A DNA stretch of 64,000 nucleotides from Undaria pinnatifida (lineage: Eukaryota; Sar; Phaeophyceae; Laminariales; Alariaceae), in assembly GCA_012845835.1 (NCBI GenBank), contig JABAKD010000029.1:6544905-6608904 (forward strand), read 5' to 3'. Below the pieces are notes generated by a model. The model searched no databases and was not told the DNA's origin. It worked only from the letters and a program-made list of their open reading frames with translations. Below, piece after piece: positions 1 through 12,830 of this stretch (positions are counted from its first letter, which is position 1; every line of letters begins with the position of its first letter). The translations under genes and the position numbers were made by a program.

Positions 1-335
1 ACGAACATCTTTCGTCGAAGCTTCGTCGAAACCGCTGAGCTTCCGTGGAGGCTGCGGAAGCTGCCATGGACGTAAAACGTAAAATTCCGTGGAAGTGCTT
101 TCGTGGAAGCTTTGGTGGAAGCTTTCACGGAAGTGGCTTCCGCGGCATTTTTTCCTACTTCCATGGAAGCTTTCACGGAAGCGTTCGTGGAAGATGCTTC
201 CATGGCAGCTTTCGCGATAGCTTCTGTGGAAGCTTCCGGCTTTGATTTTCCATGAACCCTTCATATCTTCCATGAAAGCTTTCATGGGAGCTATGATGGA
301 AGCTTCCGCGGAACCTTTCATGAACTTCCACGCAA
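1..335. repeat. Short-unit minisatellite (GGAAGCTTTCRTGGAAG-like)
   Basis: A degenerate tandem array made of a unit of roughly 12-15 bases, seen as variants of GGAAGCTTTC and TTCCRTGGAAG on alternating strands. The motif contains HindIII-type AAGCTT cores and is partly self-complementary, so the array could fold back on itself. It runs off the left edge of the window and fades near position 335. Open frames across it (one on each strand) only reflect the repeat period and are not genes. Confidence 0.8.
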
Positions 336-1458
336 AAACCAAGTAGTGCAGGAAAGCGGGCAGTTGATTCGTTCAGTGTTTGTTTTGCAGATGTATTGAA
401 AGTCCGACCTGTGTGGGATCTGAACTCCAAAGCCAGCTCCATTAGCATTCGAAGGTAACCGAACGGTGACAATCATTAGGTCTCCTCTTAACGGAAACGG
501 GCTTGTTCCCTAGTATCATGGCGTTCTCCACGTGGGAGGGGGGTTAGAAACTGACAGGTTTTCCTCGTACCTCCCCTCCCCTGTTCCCTATCCTGGTTGT
601 ACCCCTCTGACCTGTTATTTACTCCGATAGACAACCTCAGCAGCCAGAATCCAATTTAGAGTCCGCGCTCCTGGCCAACTGATGCATTACCCTACCTCTA
701 CACACCCCATGTCGTCTCTTGCACGGCTGCCTACTAGGCGATCTTGTCCTTCCTGCTGGAATTCTAAACACCACGAGGATATCTTCTCTATTCAATCTCA
801 CGCGCACCTTCTTTCTTTTTTGCCGACCCCGGCTGTGCTCCTATCTCCGTCCGTCTCGTAGCTCCCCTGCTCTTCCCGACTGCAGCGGAATTTCCTCCGG
901 TACCGTTTCCTTACTGCCCTCACTTGCTTCCTCCTTTTCCTTCCCACTCTCTCCAGCCCCATCTTTGAGCAAAACGTTGCTTGCCTTATCACCCACACCT
1001 TCCACGTCCCCCTGCTCCTGTAGGCCATCGATGGGCGGGTCGTTCGACTCCCAGCACCTTCTCGCTGCAGTACTCGACCATCTCCACCATGAGTTTACTA
1101 TACTCCCCTCCAGCTTCCTCCCCATGCCCTGGCCCCCCTTGTGATCACGGTGACCACCACTATTCTTTCTTGGTTCTCTTTGCCCCCCTTCGAATGGATC
1201 TCCACGCTGTCCGCTAGCCCCTGTTTCTCTGCCCCAGCTGCATCCCTTTCTCGAAGAAGGAAACATCACCCCTCTCCAAGCAGCAAACCTCATTCATTCT
1301 TCCTCCTTCCTCCGCGAACAGTTTCGAGGCCCACGCAGACAACTAATACGCCAACGCCAGTCTGACTCATACCATCTTCTCCCCCAACCCCCACCCACCG
1401 ATGGTCTCCTTCATCACTCTGATCACCTCCCACATCAGCGGCTGCTTTACCCGCGCCT
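336..1458. other. Pyrimidine-rich stretch, no recognised gene
   Basis: Beyond position 540 the + strand is strongly C/T-rich and the minus strand correspondingly purine-rich. Minus frames of about 150 codons exist at 841-1293, rich in Gly, Arg, Glu and Lys, but I recognise no domain in them. The same composition resumes at 19859, just past the copia nest, so this is probably the left part of a block split by that insertion. Positions 336-540 hold nothing I can name. Confidence 0.5.
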
Positions 1459-1463
1459 GGTTC

Positions 1464-1689
1464 TGTATGTTTGGATTATCATAGCAGCGACCGGTCCAAA
1501 AGTTGTAGAGGTTTGCATATATATTCGCGGGCGATTTTTTTAAGAAATTTTCCTAATGCTATCGGGAGGAGGCCTCGATCGTTCAGCTCTCCACGTCGTC
1601 TTTCGTCTCTGTCCTCGAATACAACGACTTTGTTCAAACTCTTCAGAGTGCTTGGCGGTCAGGGCGTCCGGGCGCGGACTCTACGAACA
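1464..1689 (+). repeat. 5' LTR of copia element A
   Basis: Aligns along its length with 19626-19853, starts TGTATGTTTGG and ends GAACA, so it has the TG...CA ends usual for LTRs. The preceding ggttc pairs with ggctc after the 3' copy as target duplication. The two copies differ substantially, including small indels. Confidence 0.75.
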
Positions 1690-1719
1690 CACTAGTGTTT
1701 TGAACGTTGGAGGTCTGGT

Positions 1720-3235
1720 ACTAGATGGCAAGGATGGCTCCACAAGAGACAGACTCCAAGAATGGAGTTCAAGCTGATGATAGAGGTGGAGAAAGCATTG
1801 ATGATGAAAGACATGAGGGAGATGATGGCCGTGTTCAAGAAGAACAACGGCCGAGTGGTTCATCATTGACAGCGGAGCTGCTGTAACGGGGAGCTCGCGG
1901 GGGACTGAACCTCCCTGCTGCACAGCAAACCTCTGCTGCTGCTACGGCAGCTGCTGGGGACGGATCGCGAAGACATACGATAGCAACATCAGAAACAACT
2001 TTACCTTAGGATGCCTCGCCTAGTTTGGAAGTGACGGGGCTAATAGGACCTGTTGGTCCTTTCGAAGCTGGCCCATCCAGGGGTCACCCGCACCAGCAAA
2101 GGGGGGCTGGAGAATGGCGTACATACACCAACGGTGGTTTGCTATGATCTTCGTCCGTTTTTACTTGCTTTTAAACACACCGCTGTCCCATTTTGTGGGA
2201 GAAAGCCCAAGTTTTCTTCCTGGATCAGAATCGCTAGATACTTGGCGAAAGGAGTAGGTTTCCTGCCTGCCTTTGTATCGGATCCACCCCAAAACATCGC
2301 GGTAAGGGAATTGGATACCGAGATCTCGCTACGCGTCGACAGAGGGTACAGCTGTAAAATGTGCACATGCATGCACTGGCGTTGACTTTCCATCGATTGG
2401 TCTCAAAAACAGGACTTACGATAACTTCTTGCACCGGTGTACCTCGACGATGGAAGCGTGGATTCTTGCGTTGTACGGCCGCCAAACGCCTCACGTTCAA
2501 TCCGACCTCACCCGGTGCCTTACTAGTTTTGAGATAGCGCGAAGGAGCAACCCCTTCGAGGAGATGTGTAGGATCGAACATGTCGCCGCATATATGCGTA
2601 CAGCAGCACTGGCCCTCGACGACCGCATGCGTACACAATTTACATCGACGCTCTGCCTGCCGAATACGAGGAAGGGTAAAGAACCTTGCATCTCGTGACT
2701 GCGTCGGCTGCGATGACATCAATGATGTACGAGAGCGGCACCACCTATTTCCTGGGAGAAGGAAGAAGAGACCCAACGCCGGCCAAGATGGTAATGCCAT
2801 TTTCGCCGGTGGCGGCGTCCGAGGTGGTGGCCGCGGCAAAGGCGGTGGCGATGGTGACCAACGGAAAAATAGATTCTGCGGCAAAGGAAAAGGTGGGCGT
2901 CGGAAACAGCAGGGACGAGACTGCAAACGCGCCGACGAGTTAGGGGGTGGCTCGGCCGCGGCCGCCGGCGGCGGTTGCAGCGGGGCCGAAAACGTCGAAG
3001 GGAGTACCTGCGAAGTGAGATGCTACAGGTGTCGTAAAAAGTGCCATTGGAGGGCTGATTTCAGGGAAGAGCGATGCAGTCAATTCCGTGTACGAGGACA
3101 CGCTGCTGATGTCTACCCCTTGACATTATTGGGCGGTGCGCTAGCAGTGTCGAACGATGATGTTTCGGTCGAGGCTTTAACTTGCAAGACCAAAGATGAT
3201 TCGAAAGCAGGGATGATTTGCGTACAATGAGGGAA
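1720..3235 (+). pseudogene. gag region of copia element A
   Basis: Gag-like remnant. The best-preserved landmark is a zinc-knuckle-like stretch near 3019-3100, with C..C spacing followed by His and Cys, as expected for the nucleocapsid part of copia Gag. A Gly/Arg-rich stretch precedes it. It lies directly downstream of the 5' LTR, as expected. Treated as a fossil; heavily broken. Confidence 0.6.
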
Positions 3236-3319
3236 GGGGAGTCGGCTTAGCCAGGAAGGGATGAGGCCTGGCCTTGCGATAGTGGACCGTCTACTCACAT
3301 GACGGCCTCACAATATTGC

Positions 3320-4160
3320 ATTGCAAATTACAGATAATGAAATTTTAGAACTGCACATCGCTGATTGCTCTCCCCGCCGAGGAATCAAGCGGTCCACACG
3401 CAATGGATCAAATAAAAAGCGCGGGAGGGTGTTTGTGGGTTTGAGTCGACCAAAAGTGGTAAAAAAGCTCGGTAGGAAGCGGTATACTCCCATCGTGGGC
3501 TACGAGGTTTCTTGATATATGTGGGGGTATTTTATGCGCCACAAATAAGACGCCGTGGAAATGTTCGAGCAGTTTCTCGCGGATATTCGTTCAGACGGCG
3601 ACCCTTCCGAGGTGGTAATCGCCCGATCCGACCAACTCCGTGGGCGGGAGTTTGTTGATCTATGTACATCGCGAGATATCAAGCAGAAATTCGTCACGGC
3701 AAACAGTCCCCAATTCAATGGGGTAGCCGAGCGCGCACTATGTTTGATCGAGAGGGTTACAATGTCGTGTTCTCTTCAGGCTCTTGAGCGTTAACTTAGA
3801 CCGCAATTGTTGGCAACAGAGTCCTTGTCGGCTGAAGCGTCGCACTGGGCATGCGATGCTTTGAACTGCACATCAAGGTCCGCCAATCCAGCCAACGAGT
3901 CGCCGTACGAGATGTGGTATGGTAGCCCTCCCCGGTAGTGCTTCTACCTTTCTTTAAACCTGGCTACTGTACGGTGAGGAGGGAATACAAGTCCCAGACG
4001 AACGCACAGGAGTGTTTTACCAGAGACCTGCACGTAACTACCCCCCAAGACGCGGTACGAGGCCTGACCAAATATCATACTCTGGTTATCGCGCGTCATA
4101 CCACCCGGCAACACATATCACCTGCACTACCTGTATCTGTCCAGATGCATGACCCTGTCT
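3320..4160 (+). pseudogene. integrase region of copia element A
   Basis: Shows the copia integrase-core signature around 3700-3740, where residues reading NSPQFNGVAERA match the conserved N-x-P-x-x-NG-xAER block, followed by the segment that usually reads as the Cys/Asn-rich stretch before the chromodomain-less C terminus. Order after gag and before reverse transcriptase is the Ty1/copia order (Ty3/gypsy has it last). Fossil with several breaks. Confidence 0.7.
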
Positions 4161-5058
4161 AAGCAACGAGAGCACGTGAGATCGAGGTAGGCAAGCGATG
4201 GTGAACGCGCAGAACGGCGGTCAGGATTGGATGGACGACCTCGACGTCATGTGGAAGTTTGACCTGCCCTCCTATTTGAAGGGGTGCGCACAGGATTCAC
4301 CTGCCGCTGGTGATTCCGACGACGAGACAGAATAGGCGATTAATTCCTCTCAAGGAGGCGCGGGGGACGCCTGCTCGGTCCCGGCAAGGAAGGCCAAAAC
4401 AGTCGAGACGATGTGCTTTCTCAAGGGAGCGCGATGAACGCCTTTCTGGTTTCGACAGGGAGGGCCGAAAATAACCCGGGCGCTCCAGCAAACTCCGACA
4501 CAAATGAAAGGAACGGCGACGACCCCCTCGCGGTCATGCCAAAAGAGGAAGCGCATGAGTTCAGCAGCTGGTGAGTGCTCTGCCCGATGTAACGGGCCGG
4601 ACACGGAGTCACAGGCAACACCCGGAGGATGTATTCACTCAACGCCGGCTGAGTATGCAACGTGAGGTCGAGGACGCGCTGTTTGCGGCAGTGCGGAGTT
4701 GACGAAGTCTGCGAGTATACCGAAGAGTACATCCTGGACGACGCAGGACGCAATCGCAATTCTGGTTGGGAGACCTGCTGTGGAATAAATCGAAGGGGAG
4801 TTAAGCGGATGCATGCCGAGCGGTGTCCGGGAAGATAAATAGCTGTCCCCACCTGTTTTTCGCCTATGTATAGCGTCCTAAATACAAAGCAACGTGGCAA
4901 GAGGCCGTGAAGAGTGAGTTAGACGGTTATTAAACGACCGGAACGTACGAAGCCGCGACACCACCACAAAGGCGGAAACCCGTGTTTCCTACAAGACCGC
5001 TAAAGATGGCCGGATAATGAATACGATGGATAGACTTGTGGCTTAGGGTTTCAGCCAC

Positions 5059-6071
5059 GTGAACGATGTTGATTGCTTCCAAACGTTTGCACCCACTCCA
5101 TCGCCAGCGTCGGAAAAAATTATTGCGGCTGTTGAAAATGAACACGGTCTGAAGGTTGTTCATTTAGACGTTGCTCGAGTTTTCGTTCGAGCGAAACTCG
5201 ACGCCGAGATATACATGAAACTACCTGATAGGTGTGGAGATTTGTCAGGAAAGATTGTTCGCCTCAATCGATAACTATATGACCTAAAGCAGAGCGGATG
5301 GCAGTGGGCAGAATTTATGTAGAGACCGTAGTAGAATTTGGTCTGGAGCATTGTTCAGCTAGTGTTTGTGTTTTGCACATGGTTGTGGGTGACAACGAAG
5401 AACTGATTATGGCTGTTCATGTAGATGGCATTGTGATCGCAGGATCGGACGAGTCATGCAAAGACGTTCATGCCGCGTTAACTACGAAACTGCCCCCGAA
5501 TATCCTCGGCGAACTGAACTGGTGCACTGGTTGTGTTTTAAAGCGCAATTCAGAATTGGGCACGTTAGAGATCACGCAGAAAGCTCTCGTTGAAATCATG
5601 TTGAATAGGTTCGGTGTGAACTCGTCGTCTGACATCCCCGCGAACCCTGGCGTTGGACTGCGTCCCAGAAGAGAGGGCGAACCAAAGGGAAACTTGCCGT
5701 ACAGGGAGGCTTTACGCACTCTGATGTGGTTGACGACCATGACACGGCCAGATATCTCGAGCGCACTTTGTGCTGTTGCGCGCCATTCCCACAACCCCAC
5801 AGACAAGCACTTGAAAGCAGTTCTGAAGTATTCATGGGACACCTTCACAGGACAATGGGTATAGGATTCACATGTGTGCGGGGTTCTGGACTTGATTTAA
5901 CTGCGTTTAGCGATGTCGACTAAGCCAAAAATTCTAATGACAGGCGTTAGGGGTCGGGGGCGGTAGTTACCTTGGGAGGTGCTGCCGTCAGTGGGGCAAG
6001 TAGCACGTAGAGGTGCGTTACGTCGTCTACAGCAGAGGCAGAGTATGTACCCGCGGGTGAAGAGGCGAAGG
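5059..6071 (+). pseudogene. reverse transcriptase and start of RNase H, copia element A
   Basis: Copia-type reverse transcriptase: the palm A region reads HLDVARVFVRAKL (near 5160-5200), and the catalytic block around 5410-5450 reads VHVDGIVIAG, a variant of the family's YVDDIIIA. RNase H similarity follows (TRPDISSAL near 5745) and is cut at 6071, exactly where the 5' LTR of element D begins. The remainder of the domain lies on the far side of element D. Broken fossil. Confidence 0.8.
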
Positions 6072-6610
6072 TGTTGAGGATACGCGTTGTAGACTAACAC
6101 CTATCGAGGCAATGCTCAGTAGCATTGATTGGTTCATTGCTGTACTCGTAGTCGTAGCATACCTAGAACGTAACATATGAGTTACAGCTGAAACGGAACT
6201 TTCTTGGAATAAATGTTCAAGAAAATATCGGGATTACCACCTGTTAGACTATTGCTGTATTGATTTTCAAGAAGATCGTATCCTGCCAGGTAGTGGAGAT
6301 GTCGAAGTCACAGGCTTCTGGAAGGAGTAGTGCTCTGGACGCTGAGACGGATGATGCAGGTGGCGCCACCCCATTCACTCCTCTCTCTCCTCTCATTCTT
6401 CTAATCTTCCTCGTCAGTTTTCAGTGTTCCCTGAACTAAGGAAACAGCAGTCCATTTTCTCTCAAGCGTTTCTTTCCTTGGGCAAAAGAGCCGTTGTAAG
6501 AACCAATGTATTTCTCCCTCGTGCACCTTGCATGCTCCTTTGGTTAGCTTAATTGCTGCCAGTGCCAGCCTCTGCGACCAAACCAGGTCGTATCGTCACA
6601 TACACCAATA
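6072..6610 (+). repeat. 5' LTR of copia element D
   Basis: Aligns over its full length with 18442-18989. Both start TGTTGAGG and share the terminal stretch CACATACRCCAATA. Similarity stops at the same base in both copies, which fixes the LTR end. Confidence 0.9.
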
Positions 6611-6625
6611 GGTTATAGAGCCATC
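6611..6625 (+). promoter_or_regulatory. Primer-binding-site-like sequence of element D
   Basis: The bases straight after the 5' LTR, ggttatagagcc, resemble the initiator-methionine tRNA complement used by many copia elements (TGGTATCAGAGC). This identifies the 6072-6610 copy as the 5' LTR rather than a solo LTR. The match is imperfect, as expected in an old copy. Confidence 0.5.
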
Positions 6626-6954
6626 GTCTACAGCGCGGTATCGCACAGCAGACATCACGACGTCGCACCGCAGGAGTCTTCGAGGAGGGGCCTTCGAGGA
6701 ACCTTCAATCTGGAGCAGCCACGGGACTGATGTCAAGCACGGGGCTCTCAACTTTGGAAGTTTGAAAAAGTGGGCCGAGTCAATACGTTTGACAGCGGTT
6801 TGGATTAGATTGATGATCTAGCTTCAACACACTTTGCACTGGTGGCCGAGTCCGTCTCGGCCATGTACTACTATCATGAAGGACAGCATCGTATATCCGT
6901 GCCGATATCGCCATTGGGGTATTGTACTTTGCATTTGTTATTCTTCCACAGGTT

Positions 6955-7262
6955 GAATAGTGCGGCGAAGTTGCCGTACTTCTTGAGGCGTCGCAGATTG
7001 CATGACGTCATTTAGCGCCTGTACCAGCCGCAGCACCGACGGCACAGGTAGTGCAAGTCAGTTATTCGAACATGGGTCGAAAAAGACTCGAGACGTTTAG
7101 TTTGAACCTGCATTAGCTGCAGCACAGACGGCAAAGGTCGCTCACGTCAGTTATTCGAACACGGGTCGAGAAGTGACTCGAGGGTTTCTGTTGAGCCTGC
7201 ACCAGCTGCAGAATTGGCTGCACAGGGCATCGACGGCACAGGTATCGTGCGATATTGGAGTA
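6955..7262 (+). repeat. Leader tandem repeats of element D, left part
   Basis: About three degenerate units of roughly 90 bp. Each contains GTCAGTTATTCGAACA, a GGGTCGA...GACTCGAG segment and CACCAGCTGCAG followed by GACGGCAMAGG. The array is cut at 7262 by element C and resumes at 13267 with the same motifs, which supports both the insertion and the assignment of these repeats to element D's untranslated leader. Confidence 0.75.
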
Positions 7263-7687
7263 TGTTAAATGCAGCTTATATTAACCAATATGGTGTGGTT
7301 CTCGGGGTATCACGGGATCTACGGTAGCCCAGGAATAATATTTGAAAAGTCTGTTGGCTATAGCAAACGGGACATTGCGGGGTATATTGAGAATTGTTAC
7401 ATTGTGGCCAGTTGGTGGACAGTGTATTTGTGGTTTGGGGAGGTACGGGGGATTATGGCTCGTGGGCGAGCGTGGTGGGGAGCAGCTTGTGCCCCCATCT
7501 CACTCTTCTCTACACCCACCTTTCCCCGTCTTCTCTTCATTTTCGCATTTGAACTGCTTTTATATTCAAGACATAAACACCATCTTCTTTTATCTCGGGC
7601 ATACTGCAGAGGGCAGTACTTTGTCTAAGCACAGAGCTCGGGGCTGTTGCTGCTACTCCGTCTCCTGAACATCACTGTCATTGAATA
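7263..7687 (+). repeat. 5' LTR of copia element C
   Basis: Direct repeat of 12831-13266, starting TGTTAAATG and ending TTGAATA. It contains a pyrimidine-rich stretch near 7495-7545 and TATATTCAAGACATAAAC near 7560, conserved in both copies. Confidence 0.92.
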
Positions 7688-7727
7688 CGTTAACGAAAAG
7701 TTCGAACTTGAATGTGGTTGATCGGAG

Positions 7728-8600
7728 ATGGGGGACCACGAGACCATAGAAAATTTGAAGGAGCAGCTCGCTTCGCAGGCAAGGCTCTTCGAGGAAAGGC
7801 TGTCGGCGATCGAGGCGAGTCGGGAGAACACTGGCGGACTGCAAGCGGCACCCACCGATGGAGACCAGCCCTCATCAGGTGTTGAAGGTGCTGGGACTTG
7901 TGATCAGGCAGGGTTTGCTCATAGTCGTAGGTTTTGGAGGCGCCACCGATAGTCTGCCGCAAACTATTGGTGACGATGTAGACATGTCAGGGGGTAGCAG
8001 TCTATCCATCGGACCTAGGGAGACCAGTAGCATCAAATCGGATGTTCCCAAATTCAACGGTAGTGGTGTGGATTGCCCTCTGTGGAGGCGACCTTTTAAA
8101 GGCTACGCAATCACTAGCGGTTGTATGCAGGCCTTAACGACAGTGACTGATATGACGGTAGGTGATTCATCTGTGACGTCCTGTTTTTTGCTAGACCAAG
8201 GATTTACTGAAATTTGCGTGAAGAGGTCCCGACTAGCTTCGACTTGCACAACGGAGAGTATTACCGACCGCGAGTTGTTGACCAGAGTGTTCGACTCTAA
8301 TTCGCCTAGTATAGCTTGGCGTATGCTCAATGACTGGTTCTTGCCGAAAACACTGGTTAAGAAGGCAAAGTGGGAACGACAGTTCAACCATCTGATTATG
8401 GAGAAGAAGGAATAACCGATGAGATTTTTCGCGCGTGTAGACAAGATTGTCGGCGTTTTGAGGTCCCTGAGGGTGCACTTACTAACAGAGGATGTGAACC
8501 TCAAAATCGTAGAAGTTCTCACTGACGACTACGAGTTCGAGCAGGGTACCATATTGTGCAGAGATTACATCATCCGTGCGAGATAGAGGTGATAGTCAGG
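7728..8600 (+). pseudogene. gag region of copia element C
   Basis: Starts at the first ATG after the LTR. An acidic, coiled-coil-like N-terminal stretch (ENLKEQLASQARLFEERL) is followed by a segment typical of copia Gag (VPKFNGSGVDCPLWRRPFKG, then a C-terminal helical region). It corresponds to the UBN2/gag domain family by layout and motifs, judged by eye. Fossil. Confidence 0.7.
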
Positions 8601-8984
8601 CATAGACATACAATCATGTCAAGAGGTGCGAGCAACAAAGTTCAAAGTGTAGGACAAGCCCTAATTGCGAACAAACCTGGCCACCGAAGTCGTAAGCAGG
8701 AATGTAGTTGACAGGGTGGCCGAGCTGATAAGGGTGTTTCCGATTATGTTGTTGCAGCCAAGAACGACAACAGCAGCAGTACGAAGGTTGGAAAGTCCGA
8801 CGACAAGCGAAACAAGTGTCACCGACGCTTGGAGCCATGCCATCGGTGTTTCAACTGCACCGCGCACGTCATCCCTGCCGCCAAGAAGTCGCGAAACGGC
8901 TCTGGTGAGATTTTAGGGTGTTTGGCGATTGGTATGCTTCGTGAGAGAGATGCGGTAGGAGAGCGCGAACAGGGTACGGACGGT

Positions 8985-9305
8985 ACAGAGAAATGGATAC
9001 TTGATAGTGGAGCGACCTTTCTCATGACTAGATCAGCCGACTTACTCCGTGACGTGCAGCCTTCCGAGGACAAGATTAGGATTGGCAATGACACCCTGGT
9101 AGACGTTGAGGGTCACGGATCGCTGACTGTAGGCTTTCCGAACAAGGCAGAAGGTGTCACTGTAAAGCCAGACAAAGTGGCATACGTACCTAGCTTGGCT
9201 ATCAAATTTTTTTCTATATTGGCTGCACAAACACGAGGAGTAGGTTTCGCAACTGATGATAAGGATATGAGCGTGACCCTAGCGGATGGGCGTCTTAAAT
9301 TTTGA
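8985..9305 (+). pseudogene. protease region of copia element C
   Basis: Contains WILDSGATFLMT, the aspartic protease active-site motif (D-S/T-G-A) of copia elements, followed by a short beta-rich stretch (VEGHGSLTVGF). Position between gag and integrase is as expected for the family. Fossil; treated as part of element C. Confidence 0.8.
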
Positions 9306-9589
9306 AGTGATGGATCTCGATACTCTAACAATGGTATAAGGGTCGATCCCGATAACGACTACATCCCCATTCTCCTGTTGGTTCCCGAACCCATCGAGAA
9401 CGTCGTGCATCCTGTTCACCCCATTTCCTTGGAGTTTCCTATTGAAGCCTCCGGTATTGTTAACTCGTGTGAGACTGAATGGCGCGGTATTTTGACTTTC
9501 TTGCACGAGAACCACAGGCAACCTGCCCATACTATCCCCCTGGCGTGCCCTGTGATAGCCCCCACCAGCGATAACTTGCATAATACTGC

Positions 9590-10480
9590 TGTAAAAATGA
9601 ACGTCTTCCACTGCGTACCCGGCCATGCAAATGCGTTTTTGTTGAGAAGAGACAGCGAAATCCCTAGGAGTAGAGCTGCTCGGTAGGTTAAGACCGTGTA
9701 CTGGGTGTTCCATGGCCAAGGGGTATCTTAAGCCGATCGCTAACAGTACGAAATCACGTGCCACAAAGGAGCTAGGAAGAGGTTTTGTGCATCTCAGTAA
9801 CCCTAAGAGTATTCCTTCGTTTTTTGGTAAGAAATACGTCATGATAGTGAAGGACGACTTTACCCCGTACGTATGGGTATACTTTCTCGAGCGTAAGTCC
9901 GATGCTGCTGACGCCTTCAGGAAGGTTTTGGCTGACGTGCGTGGAGATGGTGTGGCGTCGGAAGTAGAGAGAGTGAGGTATGACAATTGAAGAGAGCTGT
10001 TTGAGGGGAAGTTCGGTGACGTGTGCCGGCAGTATTGCGTAAAACAGGAAGTCACCAACTCAAAGGGTCCGGAGCTAAACGGCGTTGCCGAGAGAGCTCT
10101 GGGTATCATCCGGAACGCGGCATTTTCCGCGCGCATCCAAGCCCCCATCTTCTTCCCTCACGTCGGTTTGCCACCGTCGGAGACCGTTTCGGCCGAGGCA
10201 GTACACTGGGCGTGCGAAGCCTTTAACCGCACCGCGACCACGTCCAACCCGGGCAGCAAGTCGCCGCAAGAGATTTGGCATGGTAAGGCAGCACCCGCAT
10301 CACTCCACCCGTTTCTTCGTCCGGGATATTGCCGCTGGAACCGTCCGTTAAAGTCGTTCCCCAGGTGCGAGAGTAGCTTCAACCTCGGGCCGGGCATCGA
10401 CCACCCTCGTGACTCATTGCAGATGCTAACGCGGGCAAACAATGTGGTGGAAACACGGGACGTCACCTGGGAGGCACCAC
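9590..10480 (+). pseudogene. integrase region of copia element C
   Basis: Integrase core similarity: VKDDFTPYVWVYFLERKSDA (near 9845-9905), then NSKGPELNGVAERALGIIRN (near 10060-10120), the conserved N-x-x-x-x-NG-x-AER block, and later RPGYCRW (near 10318) typical of the region after the core. Lies upstream of reverse transcriptase, which marks Ty1/copia. Fossil. Confidence 0.85.
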
Positions 10481-11279
10481 CGGTCATGGAGGTGCCGCCG
10501 GTGCAACTGCAGCAACTGGCATGGCCGGAGCTGGCAGGGGTGCCGGAGCTGGGAGGGACGTCAGAACAGGGAGGGGCATCGGAGCTGGGAGATACGGCTG
10601 AGCCGGGAGGGCTAGATGATTTCGATTCTGACTCAGCGACTCGATTGCCGATGCTGGGCAGAGGAATTCCCCATCAACCTCGAGTGGCATCTCTGGCGGG
10701 GAGTGTCGGCAATGGTGGTCAAGGTGAGCGGGGTTCTGTTGACGGTGTTAATCTGCCAGTCCCCGACGCTACAACTGGGTTATTTGTCGCCGGACAGCGG
10801 TGAATCGTCTGTCGACGAGGCAAACACAGATGAGGCGTCATCATCGGACGAGAATGGTCCAGTTACTACAATTGCGCGAACTGCGGCGCGCCAACTTGAA
10901 TCGCACCTGGTTGGACCTGGAGATGGAGAGCAGCTGGGACGGACTAGAGTGCAGACGCGAGCGCTCAATAAAGACGCGTCAAGCCTGGTGATTGTGTTTG
11001 GGCCGGATGAAGGGGGCAAACTAATCCATGGGCTACTGGCGGTACAGGAGGTTAACCGTAAGCCGGGCGAGTTGCCTAAATGTCTCGTCCAGGAAGCTGG
11101 GCCGGAGCCTGTTTCGTACCCTGCAACGTGTTCATCGGAGTACTCCAACGTGTGAATGGAGGCAATGTCGAAGGAGTTCGATGGGCTCGTGGCGGCCGGA
11201 ACCTTTGCGGATGTGACTGAAATTCCTGGGGGATGCGATATCGTAAATGATAAATAGCTATACAAGTGGAAGGGTGATT

Positions 11280-12721
11280 CGCATGGTATGGTTGATAGGG
11301 CAAAGGCCCGTATGGTAACTATGGGGTGCAGCCAGGTAGAGGGGGTAGACTACTTCGAACCGTTTGCCCCTACGGCCTCCGCAACTTCTAGCAGGTTGGT
11401 AGCCGCCATGGCACGTAAGCTAGACTGCGACCTGATAGCGGCCATGGCACGTGAGCTAGACTGCGACCTGAGGCACTTAGATGTAGACCAGGCATTCTTT
11501 CAGTCGGAGTTGGTCACCAATATCTACTTTCGTCCCCCCAGTTGTGGATCAGTATCTGTCAAGGTAGTTCTTCTCAACATGGCCCTTTATGGCCTGAAGC
11601 AGAGTGGTCGAGCGTGGTATCAGCTGTTGTCGTCAACTCTGGTGGAGTGCGGTTTCTAGCGATGCTTGGTAGATCCCTGTGTATTTCGTCTGATGGTTGC
11701 TGGTGACGTTGTGGCGATGTTGGTCTTCCATGTGGACGACATCAAGATTGCAGCTACTGAGAAAGTGACTGAAGTGTTAGTTAGTGCCCTCAATCATAGA
11801 TTTCCCACCAAAAATCTCGGGGAGGTAGATTGGTACATTGGCAGTGAGCACAGGAGGGATCGGGAGAAAGGTACTCTGGACATTACTCAGACTCAGTTCA
11901 TTCAGAGCGTACTGAATCGTTTTGGTGTTTCGAAATCCAGCCCCATCCCCGCAACCCCTTCCTTGGACCTCAGGCACGTGAGCGAGGGGGAGACTGTGGT
12001 GGATGTCCCGTTCCGCGAGATCGCGGGGAGCCTGATGTGGATCGCGAACCAGACGAGGCCCGACATCGCGAATTCAGTTTGGGCAGTCGCCCGGTTCTCT
12101 CATTATTCAAAGCGGATCCACTACAAGGCGGCACAGACGATACTCGAGCATCTGAATGCCACGTCGGATGTAGGCTTAACTTTCAAGAGGGGTGGTGACA
12201 TGGAGTCGATGCACATGGAGTTTAATTCAGAGACGTACGTAGACGCGGACTACGCCCACAAGGCGGAGGACGGGCGTTCCGTTTCTGGCGTATCTGTTTT
12301 CTGCGGTGGTACGCTAGTGTCTTGGTTCTCGAGGACACAGAAGTGTGTCACCCTATCTACCACTGAGGCAGAGTACGTAGCAATGACAGATGGAGTCAAG
12401 GAGACCCTATATGTGAGCAGTATACTAGCATTTCTGATGCCCGGTTTGGAGCCGATAAGCATCATCGTGTACGAAGACAACAAGGGGGCGATCGACTTAG
12501 CTAAAACCCCCTTGAGCTCGTTCAACAGCAAGCACATTGACGTACGGTACCATTTTCCCAGGGAGCTGGCTGCCAGTGGTTACATCTCAGTGCAGTATCT
12601 TCGAACGGAAGATCAGCATGCGGATATCCTGACGGAAGCATATTGTAGGGGTAGTTTCGAAAGACACCGCGATTTCCTTTTGGGCAGGAGTCAGGGTTCA
12701 ATATTGTCCTCGTCTTTCTAG
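11280..12721 (+). pseudogene. reverse transcriptase and RNase H, copia element C
   Basis: Reverse transcriptase: RHLDVDQAFFQSEL (palm A, near 11470-11510), YGLKQSGRAWYQ (near 11590-11622) and LVFHVDDIKIAAT (variant of the YVDD box, near 11720-11755). RNase H: YVDADYAHKAEDGRSVSGV (near 12237-12293), STTEAEYVAM and YEDNKGAIDLAKTPLSS (near 12470-12520), ending HADILTEAY. Well preserved for the window, but the element as a whole is broken. Confidence 0.92.
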
Positions 12722-12830
12722 TGGATCCCGTTATTGGAGAAAGGCTTAATTGGTAGGCGGTTCGATATAAGTCTCCCTGATACCCACCGTGTCAACGCTC
12801 AGTCTTGTTAGTTGCTACACCTAGCGAGGG

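Noticed and set aside
2234-2926. A 230-codon minus-strand open frame
   Set aside because: Antisense to the gag region of copia element A; Pro/Arg-rich by composition only.
6072-6610. Solo LTR
   Set aside because: A primer-binding-like site follows it, and the 3' partner with polypurine tract and target duplication lies at 18442.
9279-10148. A 289-codon minus-strand open frame
   Set aside because: It lies antisense to the integrase region of copia element C and has no family resemblance.
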